DNA from: an uncultured Eubacteriales bacterium
GTDB lineage: Bacteria; Bacillota; Clostridia; Christensenellales; Borkfalkiaceae
Direction of reading: 5' to 3'
DNA length: 11,333 nucleotides
NCBI GenBank assembly: GCA_900548285.1
Contig: URKE01000056.1
Span: 1 to 11,333 of the forward strand
The notes under the pieces are model-generated. The model saw nothing but the letters and a program-made list of their open reading frames with translations, was not told where the DNA came from and ran no database searches. How positions within the stretch are numbered: the first letter of the stretch is position 1; each line of letters opens with the position of its first letter. This document shows, piece by piece, positions 1 through 6,644 of the stretch. A program made the translations under genes and the position numbers.

Positions 1-42
1 GAGAATTCGACAAAAAGCACGGAAATTGCGGCGTTTTGGCAA

Positions 43-88
43 GGTTCGTTTTATTCTTGTCTGGCATCGGTCAAGAATAAAACGAACC
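43..88. repeat. Perfect 17-bp inverted repeat (hairpin)
   Basis: The arms GGTTCGTTTTATTCTTG (43-59) and its exact reverse complement (72-88) flank a 12-nt loop. Neither strand has a T-run straight after the stem, so it is not a standard intrinsic terminator. It lies about 160 bp beyond the stop of the ATPase gene, and beyond that gene's own terminator. It could be an operator, a structured RNA or the edge of a small element; the sequence does not decide between these. The rest of 1-120 shows no gene that I can support. Confidence 0.75.
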
Positions 89-120
89 GTGGTCTGACGA
101 ACCCTACCGATATTATAATA

Positions 121-173
121 TATAATAAGAAAAGGGAAAACAGCGTCGGCTCACACCTTCGCGGTTCTCCCTT
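121..173 (-). terminator. Intrinsic terminator of the ABC ATPase gene
   Basis: Read on the minus strand, AAGGGAGAAC (173-164) pairs with GTTTTCCCTT (141-132). This is a 10-bp stem with one G-U pair, and an inner GCG/CGC pairing follows. The stem runs into TTTTCTTATTATAT. It begins about 73 nt after the stop codon of the ATPase gene, as expected for its transcription end. Confidence 0.75.
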
Positions 174-245
174 AATTTCGTTTTGCATTGTTCCGCGCCC
201 GTCGCTGAAACAGGACGCTTTTAAACGAACGCTTTAAGAAGTCGA

Positions 246-1586
246 TTACGCTTCGGGCTTATCGTTTCCCTCGTCCTTCTTCTCGCTCTTGTCCTTCTTC
301 TTGAATTTAGCAAAGAAGTTGGGTTTTGCAGCCTTTTCGGGAGCGTTTGCCGCTTCGGCTTCTCTTTCCGCTCTTCTCTGAAGTTCGACAACCGGAACGT
401 AAGCGGGCTGACCCTCGCCTTTAAGAATGGTAAGTTCGGTTTCTTTATCGAAGAGGTGGCTGTGCATAATGTCGATAGCGAGTTCTATAACCTGATCTCT
501 CTCGGTCTTGGATCTCGAATCAACCTTAGCGGTCAACTGCGTGCCTGCGTCTACAAGGCTCTTCACGCTGTCGTCCGAATTAGTAGCGTCGTTAGCGAAT
601 ACGCAGTAAAGCAAAGTTTCCGCGCCGAGTTTTTCGACAACGTCGACCTTGACGTCGATAACGGTTTCCTTGCTGTTGGATATGAAGTTTTCTTCATCGT
701 GGAAATCTTCCGGACGAACGCCGAATACAACGGGCTTGCCGGTGTTGATATACTTGGCGGGTTCTTCGATCGTGTCGGACTTAGCCTTGGGAAGAGCAAC
801 TTTGTTGCCTGAGAATTCCACGTAAACGGTCTTTCCGTCGGAAGTAAGAACGGCGTCGAAGAAGTTCATCTGCGGAGTGCCGATGAAACCTGCAACGAAA
901 AGATTTGCCGGATAATCGTAGAGTTTCTGCGGAGCGTCAACCTGCTGAATATATCCGTCTTTCATAACGACTATTCTCGTTCCCATCGTCATTGCTTCAA
1001 CCTGATCGTGTGTAACGTAAATGAAGGTCGTTGCAAGTCTGTGGTGAATTTTGGTTATTTCGGTTCTCATCTGGGCGCGGAGTTTCGCGTCGAGGTTGGA
1101 AAGGGGTTCGTCGAGAAGGAATACCTTCGGTTCACGGACGATTGCTCTTCCGAGCGCAACCCTTTGTCTTTGACCGCCGGAAAGAGCCTTGGGCTTTCTC
1201 TGGAGATAACTCTCAAGACCGAGAATTCTCGCCGCGCCTCTGACCTTTTCGTCGATTTCTTCCTTCGGCTTTTTACGGAGTTTAAGACCGAACGCCATAT
1301 TGTCGTACACAGTCATATGCGGATAAAGAGCATAGTTCTGGAAAACCATCGCTATATCTCTGTCCTTGGGTTGAACGTTGTTCATAAGTTTACCGTCGAT
1401 GTAAAGTTCGCCGTCGGAAATCTCTTCAAGACCGGCTATCATACGGAGCGTGGTCGATTTTCCGCAGCCGGAAGGACCTACGAACACGATGAATTCCTTA
1501 TCTTCGATGTCCAGACTGAAATCCGTTACGGCAACGACGCCCGAGGGATAAACTTTGTAAATGTCTTTCAGATTAAGACTTGCCAT
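246..1586 (-). CDS. ugpC: Sugar ABC importer ATPase (MsmX/MsmK/UgpC/MalK family)
   Basis: This is the cytoplasmic ATP-hydrolysing subunit that drives carbohydrate ABC importers. The full nucleotide-binding domain is visible: Walker A GPSGCGKST (37-45), Q-loop Gln83 in VFQNYALYPH, signature LSGGQ (135-139), Walker B VFLLDEP (155-161), D-loop SNLDA and switch His193. The C-terminal half has the MalK-type OB/TOBE regulatory fold, including FGVRPEDF. At 446 residues it is longer than the usual 360-380. Most of the excess is a Lys/Glu/Ala-rich tail from about residue 395 onward, probably disordered. The start is set by AGGAGG at 1592-1597, five bases upstream. No permease or solute-binding gene lies nearby. 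This fits shared ATPases such as Bacillus MsmX, which serve several importers; that shared role is inferred here. The symbol follows the common annotation of this family and does not imply glycerol-phosphate transport. Confidence 0.95.
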   Translation of the reverse strand: MASLNLKDIYKVYPSGVVAVTDFSLDIEDKEFIVFVGPSGCGKSTTLRMIAGLEEISDGELYIDGKLMNNVQPKDRDIAMVFQNYALYPHMTVYDNMAFGLKLRKKPKEEIDEKVRGAARILGLESYLQRKPKALSGGQRQRVALGRAIVREPKVFLLDEPLSNLDAKLRAQMRTEITKIHHRLATTFIYVTHDQVEAMTMGTRIVVMKDGYIQQVDAPQKLYDYPANLFVAGFIGTPQMNFFDAVLTSDGKTVYVEFSGNKVALPKAKSDTIEEPAKYINTGKPVVFGVRPEDFHDEENFISNSKETVIDVKVDVVEKLGAETLLYCVFANDATNSDDSVKSLVDAGTQLTAKVDSRSKTERDQVIELAIDIMHSHLFDKETELTILKGEGQPAYVPVVELQRRAEREAEAANAPEKAAKPNFFAKFKKKDKSEKKDEGNDKPEA

Positions 1587-1605
1587 TTTTTCCTCCTGAA
1601 TCTTT

Positions 1606-1617
1606 CGGTTTTAACCG
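1606..1617. promoter_or_regulatory. 12-bp palindrome in the ATPase leader
   Basis: CGGTT-TT-AACCG lies between the predicted start of transcription (about 1623) and the ribosome binding site (1592-1597) of the ATPase gene. A regulator bound here could act as a roadblock. It lacks the central CG of a LacI/CcpA-type site, so no regulator can be named and it may be chance. Confidence 0.3.
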
Positions 1618-1629
1618 TTTCTATAATTT

Positions 1630-1658
1630 ATTATATCTTATTTCACAATATTCTACAA
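1630..1658 (-). promoter_or_regulatory. Promoter of the ABC ATPase gene
   Basis: On the minus strand, TTGTAG (1658-1653), a 17-nt spacer and a perfect TATAAT (1635-1630) form a sigma-A type promoter. The predicted transcript starts near 1623, giving a leader of about 37 nt. It is divergent from the promoter at 1723-1751. Confidence 0.6.
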
Positions 1659-1722
1659 TAGCATTTATCACAAATTTTGCCCCGCTCTTTTCGGCATTTT
1701 TGTACATTGTGACGAAAAACCC

Positions 1723-1751
1723 TTGTCTTTTTATATAATTGTTGATATAAT
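1723..1751 (+). promoter_or_regulatory. Promoter of the carbamoyltransferase-like gene
   Basis: TTGTCT (1723-1728), a 17-nt spacer and a perfect TATAAT (1746-1751) place the transcript start near 1758. That leaves a leader of about 23 nt containing GGAG at 1772-1775, five bases before the ATG. I see no ARG box or attenuator in this short leader. Confidence 0.7.
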
Positions 1752-1780
1752 ATTTAAAAAACACTCGCTTCGGAGTCTTT

Positions 1781-2695
1781 ATGGACATAAACAAACTTGC
1801 GCCCGTCGGCGCGATCGAAAAAAAACATCTGCTTTCTCTTTCCAATTACACGGAAGAGGAAATTTACGAAATTCTGCTCAAAGCCAAAGAAATTTCGCTT
1901 AAACTTACCGTCGGCGAAAAGATTCCGCATCTCAAAAACAGATACGCTCTTCTCATAACCAAACGCTCGTTTTCACGCTCGCGCGTCGCGTTCGAAGTGG
2001 CGGTTTCCACCCTTCAGGGGTCGGCGATAGTTTCCACCCTTCACGGAAGCGAACTCGAAAATCTCATCAACGACAAACTTTCGCTCGAAGCCCTCGCAGG
2101 GTACGGAATGGACGCCATCGTCGTGCAGACTTCCGAACTCAACGACGCCGAACTCATCGAAAAGTCGGTCAATATCCCCATAATCAATGCGAATCCGAAA
2201 TGCGGCCCGTGCGAGGCTCTCGCCGCGCTTTACACCGTGTGGCAGGAAAAAGGCAGACTTTCCGGTTTGAAAATTACCTTTGTGGGCGACAGCTCCGCGT
2301 TTGCCGATTCCTTTGTTTACGGATTCGTAAACTGCGGCTTCGACGTGACTTTCGTCTGCCCCGAAGAACTTACCCCGCCCGAAAACGTTTACGATTATTG
2401 CAGACAGTTCGGCGACGTGAAAATTTCTTCGGACGTTACCGACGGCATAAAGAACGCCGACGTGATTTTTGTTTCCGACGACGGTTTATCGCCCGATTTC
2501 GATATCGATGCCGACACGCTCGCGGCTTACGCGCCGAACGCTACGGTGCTGCACACTCTCCCCGTTTCTCCCGACGGAAATCTCAAAGCCGACGTAACCT
2601 CGTCGCCGAATTTCGCGGGGCTGAAAGAGGCGAGCAATCTTCCGCTTATAGAGATGGCTGTTTTGTCGCTTCTCGTGGGAAAAACCGCGCTATAA
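1781..2695 (+). CDS. Aspartate/ornithine carbamoyltransferase-fold protein with degenerate active site
   Basis: Overall length (304 aa) and sequence match the ATCase/OTCase fold. The N-terminal carbamoyl-phosphate domain starts with a KKHLLSLSNYTEEEI helix typical of OTCases. A second domain starts near VGDSSAFADSF (168-178). The catalytic motifs are altered. STRTR is FSRSR (64-68), keeping both Arg but losing the first Ser. HPCQ is GPCE (142-145), losing the His that contacts the carbamoyl group. HCLP is HTLP (258-261). The C-terminal ENRxH element reads ASNLP (284-288), losing its Arg and His. The ornithine-binding SMG loop is not recognisable. It may therefore be a non-catalytic paralogue or use another substrate; normal OTCase or ATCase activity is doubtful. 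It has its own promoter and terminator and no arginine or pyrimidine genes beside it. The ATG has GGAG five bases upstream. Confidence 0.85.
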   Translation: MDINKLAPVGAIEKKHLLSLSNYTEEEIYEILLKAKEISLKLTVGEKIPHLKNRYALLITKRSFSRSRVAFEVAVSTLQGSAIVSTLHGSELENLINDKLSLEALAGYGMDAIVVQTSELNDAELIEKSVNIPIINANPKCGPCEALAALYTVWQEKGRLSGLKITFVGDSSAFADSFVYGFVNCGFDVTFVCPEELTPPENVYDYCRQFGDVKISSDVTDGIKNADVIFVSDDGLSPDFDIDADTLAAYAPNATVLHTLPVSPDGNLKADVTSSPNFAGLKEASNLPLIEMAVLSLLVGKTAL

Positions 2696-2717
2696 ATCGA
2701 TTAATCGCGTATTTTTA

Positions 2718-2756
2718 AAAGCAACGCCCGATCCGAGGCGTTGCTTTCCTTTTTGT
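2718..2756 (+). terminator. Intrinsic terminator, probably bidirectional
   Basis: AAAGCAACGCC (2718-2728) and GGCGTTGCTTT (2737-2747) form an 11-bp perfect stem with an 8-nt loop. It is followed on the plus strand by CCTTTTTGTTTT. It ends the carbamoyltransferase-like gene. On the minus strand the stem is followed by TTTTAAAAAT, so it may also stop the converging polymerase/YolD operon, whose last stop is at 2769. Confidence 0.9.
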
Positions 2757-2768
2757 TTTGTCGGTTAT

Positions 2769-3209
2769 TTATTCTGAAATATCAACCGCAGACAGGGACA
2801 ATAAATTCTGCATATCGACGATTTTTCCGCCATAGAAAATCAGTTTTCGTCCCACCCGGTCGATCTTTTTAACGTTACCGATATATTCTTCGACGCGCCC
2901 GCCCGGCTTAACTTTGTCGCGGACGAAATACGCGACGGCAATCGCAAACCCTTCATTGTCCGCGCCGTCGGCTTTATTTTCCTCGATTCGTCTTTCAATC
3001 CCGCGTAAAACCTCGTCGATTTGTTCAATATCGCCGTCGCCGAGTTCGATTTCATCGGAAGTTTTTCTGTTGCTCTCCCTGATCTCCTCGCCGAACTTCG
3101 TCAGCGCGGCGAACGGCGCGAACTGGGCGGCGCGGTCGTTCATCGTCATTTTCGGCCGACGCGATTCGGGGCGGCTTAAACCGATTATGTCGTCGTATTT
3201 TCCCGTCAC
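2769..3209 (-). CDS. YolD-like protein
   Basis: This 146-aa protein has the hallmark N-terminal segment of the YolD-like family: KYDDIIGLSRPES followed by MTMNDRAAQFAPFAAL (about 21-36). A charged helix follows, then a C-terminal small-barrel-like part with VKKIDRVGRKLIFYGGKIV. YolD-like genes are known to sit beside Y-family polymerases in Firmicutes (for example UvrX/YolD). They have been proposed to play a UmuD-like accessory role; the biochemical role is not settled. The start codon is GTG, inside a GTGA overlap with the stop of the polymerase gene. Translation is thus probably coupled and the two proteins made together. No prophage genes are present. Confidence 0.9.
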   Translation of the reverse strand: MTGKYDDIIGLSRPESRRPKMTMNDRAAQFAPFAALTKFGEEIRESNRKTSDEIELGDGDIEQIDEVLRGIERRIEENKADGADNEGFAIAVAYFVRDKVKPGGRVEEYIGNVKKIDRVGRKLIFYGGKIVDMQNLLSLSAVDISE

Positions 3210-4726
3210 GCCTTATGCCCTCCGATCTGATCGTTTCTTTGTTTTCCGGTCGCTCCGGACTCGTAATTCATTCCTTTCAAAACGGCGTTTTTGCCGTATT
3301 TTTTTCTTATTTCGAGAACGGCTTCCTGCCGTTTTCTTTCTTTTTTCATCTCTTCGCTGCGGGTTTCCGTCTTTTTCTCGTCGTCGAAAAAAGACATTTG
3401 CGAAACGGACGTCTCTTCTGCCGCCCGACGTTCGTCGAGCGTATGCGAAGCGCACAGATTGAGCCTTCTCACGAGCAATTTTTCATCCGCTATGCGAACG
3501 AAAAGCCTGTCGAACTGCTCCACGAGAATCTTCGTCGAGGACGTGAATCCGTCAAGATTCTGCGATCCGTGAGCCTCCTTAGGCAATTTTCTGCCGTAAC
3601 GGTCGATTTTAATTTCCCCGACGTATTCTCCCGCGCCGCCGCCACCGCTTAAATTTTCCACGTCGTAACCGACGTTTAAGACAATCTGATCGGTGACGAG
3701 CCTTTTTTCGACCAAATCCATAGACAGAAAATCCGCCATCTCTTTGACGATGAGCCGAGCCTTTTCAAAGGTATAAGGCTCTTGCAGAACCTGCCCCGAG
3801 GACAGACTGCTGCTCTCGGGTTTGTACGCCTTTACGTCCTTGACGGCGCACGGTTCGACGCCCCAGGCGTGATCGATGAGAAGTTCGGCGTTGATGCCGA
3901 AAAGTTTGAAAAGCAACTCCTCGTTATAATAATCGGACGGTTTGCCGAGCGAACACCGCGCGATATCGCCCATGGTGCGAATCCCCTGCCCGGCGAGTTT
4001 TTTCGCATATCCCGGACCTACCCGCCAGAAATCGGTTATCGGCTTGTGTTCCCAAAGTTTTTCGCGATAAGTTTTTTCGTCGAGTTCGGCTATTCTCACG
4101 CCGTTTTCGTCCGCTTTAATCTTCTTTGCCTCAACGTCCATCGCAATTTTCGCGAGGTATAAATTCGTTCCTATCCCCGCCGTGGCGGTTATGCCCGTTT
4201 CGCCGAGAATATCCTTAATCATAGTCATCACGAGTTCGCGGGCGGTTTGTTTGTAAATTTTCACGTAATCGGTTAGATCGATGAAAACTTCGTCTATCGA
4301 ATAGACGATAACGTCGTCCTCCGAAACGTACTTTTTGTATATCTCGTAAATTTTGCGGCTCGTTTGTACATACTTCGCCATTCTCGGCTGAGCGATAATG
4401 AAACCGACTTCTTTCGCCGGATCGTTTTTCAGTTCTTCGTCCACGAAAGACTTGCCGTTAAACTTCCCGCCGGGCGCGTTTTTGAGCCGCTCTCTGTTCA
4501 CTTCGCGGACGCGCTGAACGACTTCGAAAAGCCGCGCTCTGCCCGAAATGCCGTAAGATTTGAGCGACGGCGAAACGGCAAGACATATCGTTTTTTCCGT
4601 CCTCGACTTATCCGCGACGACGAGATTTACGCCGAGCGGATCGAGTTTTCTCTCCACGCATTCAACCGAAGCGAAAAACGATTTAAGATCGATCGCGGCG
4701 TATATTCTGTTTTTATTTTCCGCCAT
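3206..4726 (-). CDS. Y-family translesion DNA polymerase (UmuC/UvrX/Pol IV-like)
   Basis: This enzyme copies past damaged template bases. The palm motifs are intact: AAIDLKSFFASVEC with catalytic Asp13, and YSIDEVFIDLT with Asp145 and Glu146. A helix-hairpin-helix element FWRVGPGYAKKLAGQGIRTM spans 233-252. A little-finger region follows. QMSFF at 443-447 resembles the QxxLF-type sliding-clamp binding motif. The end, RKKYGKNAVLKGMNYESGA and onward, is the typical basic tail of UmuC-like proteins that pair with YolD. At 506 aa it is longer than DinB (about 350-420 aa), which places it with the UvrX/UmuC-like group. The ATG is preceded by AGAGAGG five bases upstream. The overlap with the YolD-like gene indicates one operon. 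Confidence 0.93.
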   Translation of the reverse strand: MAENKNRIYAAIDLKSFFASVECVERKLDPLGVNLVVADKSRTEKTICLAVSPSLKSYGISGRARLFEVVQRVREVNRERLKNAPGGKFNGKSFVDEELKNDPAKEVGFIIAQPRMAKYVQTSRKIYEIYKKYVSEDDVIVYSIDEVFIDLTDYVKIYKQTARELVMTMIKDILGETGITATAGIGTNLYLAKIAMDVEAKKIKADENGVRIAELDEKTYREKLWEHKPITDFWRVGPGYAKKLAGQGIRTMGDIARCSLGKPSDYYNEELLFKLFGINAELLIDHAWGVEPCAVKDVKAYKPESSSLSSGQVLQEPYTFEKARLIVKEMADFLSMDLVEKRLVTDQIVLNVGYDVENLSGGGGAGEYVGEIKIDRYGRKLPKEAHGSQNLDGFTSSTKILVEQFDRLFVRIADEKLLVRRLNLCASHTLDERRAAEETSVSQMSFFDDEKKTETRSEEMKKERKRQEAVLEIRKKYGKNAVLKGMNYESGATGKQRNDQIGGHKA

Positions 4727-4775
4727 ATCAACCTCTCTTTACGCGTAATCACCCCAAATGTCGCCATATAGGTCG

Positions 4776-4803
4776 ATTATCGGGCAGTTTTCGATTTAAT
4801 CAA
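4776..4803 (-). promoter_or_regulatory. Candidate promoter of the polymerase/YolD operon
   Basis: On the minus strand, TTGATT (4803-4798), a 16-nt spacer and GATAAT (4781-4776) lie upstream of the polymerase gene. The -35 box overlaps the stop codon of mnmA. There is no clear terminator between mnmA and the polymerase, so read-through from mnmA is also possible. No canonical Gram-positive LexA box (CGAAC-N4-GTTCG type) is visible. Confidence 0.4.
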
Positions 4804-5876
4804 AAAATCGCTTTTTCTATAACGCCGCCGCCGAGACACTTCTCGTCGTCGTATAAAACGCAGAACTGCCCTTCCGTTATCGCGCGCTGCTTTTCGTCGA
4901 AATCGACGAATATTTTATCTCTTCCGATACGGACGGTAACGCCCTGTTCTTCCTGGCGATAACGGAATTTCGCCTTGCACTTAAACTCTTTTTGCGCGGG
5001 CGCGGACGGAATCCAGTTGCAGGAATTCATATAAAGCCCTTTGGAATAAAGTCTGTCCTCCGCTCCGTGAGCGACGTATAAAACGTTGTTTTTTAAATCC
5101 TTTTCGACGACGAACCATCTGCCCGCGTCGCCCGCCTGACCGCCTATGTCAAGACCTCTGCGCTGACCTATCGTGTAATACATAAGCCCGCAATGCTCGC
5201 CGAGCGTTCTGCCGTCGTAGGTTTTTATCTCGCCCTTCTTCGCCGGAATGTAGTTCATAAGAAACTTTCTGAAATTACGCTCCCCGATGAAACATATGCC
5301 CGTGCTGTCTTTTTTTTCGGCAGTGGCAAGTCCGTTTTCTTCGGCGATGCGTCTCACCTCGGGCTTGGGAAGATTCTGAAGAGGAAACAGAACGTCCGAC
5401 AACTGACTTTGCGAAAGTTGATTCAGAAAGTACGTCTGGTCCTTGTTCTGATCTTTCGCTTTGAGCAGATAATGTATCCCGTTTTCGTGGCGTATTCCGC
5501 AATAATGCCCCGTCGCTATATAGTCTGCGCCGAGTTGCATGGCGTATTCCTTGAACGGACCGAATTTTATTTCGCGATTACACAAAACGTCGGGGTTGGG
5601 GGTTCTGCCGCGTTTATATTCGTCGAGGAAATAGGAAAAAACCCTGTCCATATATTCCTTTGCGAAGTTCACTCCGTAATAAGGAATATCGAGTTTTGCG
5701 CAAACTCTCCTGACGTCCGCGTAATCGTCGTCCGCCGTGCAACAACCGTCCGCGTCGTCGCCTTCCCAGTTTTTCATAAATAAACCCACAACGTTATAAC
5801 CCTGCTCTTTTAAAAGCAAGGCTGCTACGGAACTATCCACACCGCCGCTCATACCGACGACAACCGTTTTTGCCAT
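4800..5876 (-). CDS. mnmA: tRNA-specific 2-thiouridylase MnmA
   Basis: MnmA adds sulfur to U34 of the tRNAs for Lys, Glu and Gln in the cytoplasm, using ATP to activate the base. The N-terminal PP-loop SGGVDSS is at residues 10-16. The catalytic pair is visible: Cys99 in NPDVLCNREIKFG and Cys195 in STGICFIGER. Other family signatures are ATGHY (121-125), KDQTYFL (145-151) and YTIGQRRGLDIGGQ (234-247), with a C-terminal beta-barrel. An open frame extends 48 codons upstream to 6020. I chose the ATG at 5876 because the family begins with MAKTVVVGMSGGVDS, because GGAG lies about seven bases before it, and because the upstream part overlaps the promoter. The resulting 358 aa is the normal family length. 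No cysteine desulfurase gene is adjacent. Confidence 0.96.
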   Translation of the reverse strand: MAKTVVVGMSGGVDSSVAALLLKEQGYNVVGLFMKNWEGDDADGCCTADDDYADVRRVCAKLDIPYYGVNFAKEYMDRVFSYFLDEYKRGRTPNPDVLCNREIKFGPFKEYAMQLGADYIATGHYCGIRHENGIHYLLKAKDQNKDQTYFLNQLSQSQLSDVLFPLQNLPKPEVRRIAEENGLATAEKKDSTGICFIGERNFRKFLMNYIPAKKGEIKTYDGRTLGEHCGLMYYTIGQRRGLDIGGQAGDAGRWFVVEKDLKNNVLYVAHGAEDRLYSKGLYMNSCNWIPSAPAQKEFKCKAKFRYRQEEQGVTVRIGRDKIFVDFDEKQRAITEGQFCVLYDDEKCLGGGVIEKAIF

Positions 5877-5892
5877 ATTTTTCTCCGATGCC

Positions 5893-5919
5893 GACCGAAA
5901 ACACGCCGTGTTTTCAGTC
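5893..5919 (-). promoter_or_regulatory. Strong hairpin in the mnmA leader
   Basis: GACCGAAAACAC (5893-5904) and GTGTTTTCAGTC (5908-5919) form a 12-bp stem with a 3-nt loop. One pair is G-U when read in the mRNA sense. It sits about 17 nt upstream of the mnmA ATG, just before the ribosome binding site. Upstream of it are a second small hairpin (CCGAT-A6-ATCGG) and a TCGGATCCGA palindrome. On the plus strand the same hairpin is followed by CCGATTTTTTT and would work as a terminator for antisense transcripts. Confidence 0.55.
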
Positions 5920-5991
5920 CCGATTTTTTTATCGGATCCGACGCGCGATTCGCCTTTTTTGCAAAGACCGCGCCCGCCGATCAGTAAAATT

Positions 5992-6020
5992 ATTATATCA
6001 CTTGACACCCGACAAGTCAA
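5992..6020 (-). promoter_or_regulatory. Promoter of mnmA
   Basis: On the minus strand, TTGACT (6020-6015), a 17-nt spacer and perfect TATAAT (5997-5992) form a strong sigma-A type promoter. Transcription would start near 5985, giving a leader of about 109 nt. An inverted pair TTGAC (6002-6006) / GTCAA (6016-6020) covers the -35 box and spacer and could be an operator. Confidence 0.8.
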
Positions 6021-6094
6021 TTAAACAAATTCTCTTATTTCCGATCTCTTTTCCCGATGAAGCGCGCGGCTGTCGCGCGGTTTTCGTTTGCATG

Positions 6095-6128
6095 ACAAAA
6101 CCCGACTACGGAAGAAGTCGGGCTTTGT
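6095..6128 (-). terminator. Terminator after the rdgB-phosphoesterase operon
   Basis: ACAAAACCCGACT (6095-6107) and AGTCGGGCTTTGT (6116-6128) pair as a 13-bp stem with one mismatch. On the minus strand the stem closes with GGGTTTTG. It lies 37 nt past the stop of the phosphoesterase gene. A small CGGCT/AGCCG hairpin (6148-6160) lies between the two. The T-run is short, so efficiency is uncertain. Confidence 0.65.
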
Positions 6129-6164
6129 TTGTAATTTGCGTATTTATCGGCTTATAGCCGTGTA

Positions 6165-6644
6165 TTATATGATTTTATCGTTTATCACGGCGGTTATTTT
6201 GCCGTTGTTTATCACCACGTAAGCAAAACTTTTCTGCGGCGAATACTCGTATAAACAACCGGGATTGACAAGCGTTATTCCGTTCTTCTCGTAAATTTCG
6301 GCAACGTGAGTATGCCCGTAAAATACGAGCGTCGCGCCCACCTCCTCGGCTCTTCCGATCAACTTTTCTCTGCTCTGTTTAACGCCGTACAAGTGACCGT
6401 GCGTGGCGAGAATTTTAACGCCTTCGATCTCGACGATTTTCTCCGCTCCCGCCTCGCCGCTTATGTAATCGCAGTTTCCGTAAACCTGAAACGCCTTGTC
6501 CTTAAGGGCGTACGCGTAATCGACGAAGTCGTCGTAAAAATCTCCGAGATGAAACACGTAATCGCTTTCCAGAATAATATCGGAAATTTTTCCTATCGCT
6601 TTTTTGTTTCCGTGAGTGTCGGATAAAACAACAATAGTCTTCAT
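6165..6644 (-). CDS. YfcE/MJ0936-type metallophosphoesterase
   Basis: This is a 159-aa calcineurin-like phosphodiesterase with all metal-binding motifs in order: SDTHG (Asp9, His11), HLGD (Asp35), YGNCD (Asn57), ATHGH (His82, His84) and YGHTH (His111, His113). It ends after NPGCLYEYSPQKSFAYV, as in YfcE-like proteins. Members hydrolyse model phosphodiesters with Mn; the natural substrate is generally unknown. The ATG overlaps the rdgB stop (ATGA), so both are on one transcript and probably translationally coupled. The rdgB/YfcE pairing is recurrent in Firmicutes, which suggests a link to nucleotide clean-up, but that is inference. Confidence 0.93.
   Translation of the reverse strand: MKTIVVLSDTHGNKKAIGKISDIILESDYVFHLGDFYDDFVDYAYALKDKAFQVYGNCDYISGEAGAEKIVEIEGVKILATHGHLYGVKQSREKLIGRAEEVGATLVFYGHTHVAEIYEKNGITLVNPGCLYEYSPQKSFAYVVINNGKITAVINDKII

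Noticed and set aside
43..88. Left-edge inverted repeat as an integron attC site or intrinsic terminator
   Set aside because: It has no attC core (RYYYAAC/GTTRRRY) pattern, and no T-run on either strand.
1008..1661. 217-residue plus-strand frame
   Set aside because: It is antisense to the certain ATPase gene and has no recognisable domain. The same holds for the long plus-strand frames opposite mnmA, the CofE-like and the CBM9-like genes.
1668..1712. TCACAA ... TTGTGA inverted pair in the divergent promoter region
   Set aside because: The arms are only 6 bp and 33 nt apart in AT-rich DNA; chance is likely.
2200..2718. Arg-rich 172-residue plus-strand frame
   Set aside because: It is an out-of-frame shadow of the carbamoyltransferase-like gene and runs into its terminator.
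4727..4800. SOS (LexA) box before the polymerase gene
   Set aside because: TCGACC-TATAT-GGCGA is only a loose palindrome and does not fit the Gram-positive LexA consensus.
5877..6020. 48-codon N-terminal extension of mnmA
   Set aside because: The extension is not part of the MnmA family, overlaps a near-consensus promoter and hairpin leader, and the ATG at 5876 has a good ribosome binding site.
6062..6086. CGCGCG-type hairpin downstream of the phosphoesterase gene
   Set aside because: The stem is short and slippery, and the better terminator at 6095-6128 already explains this site.
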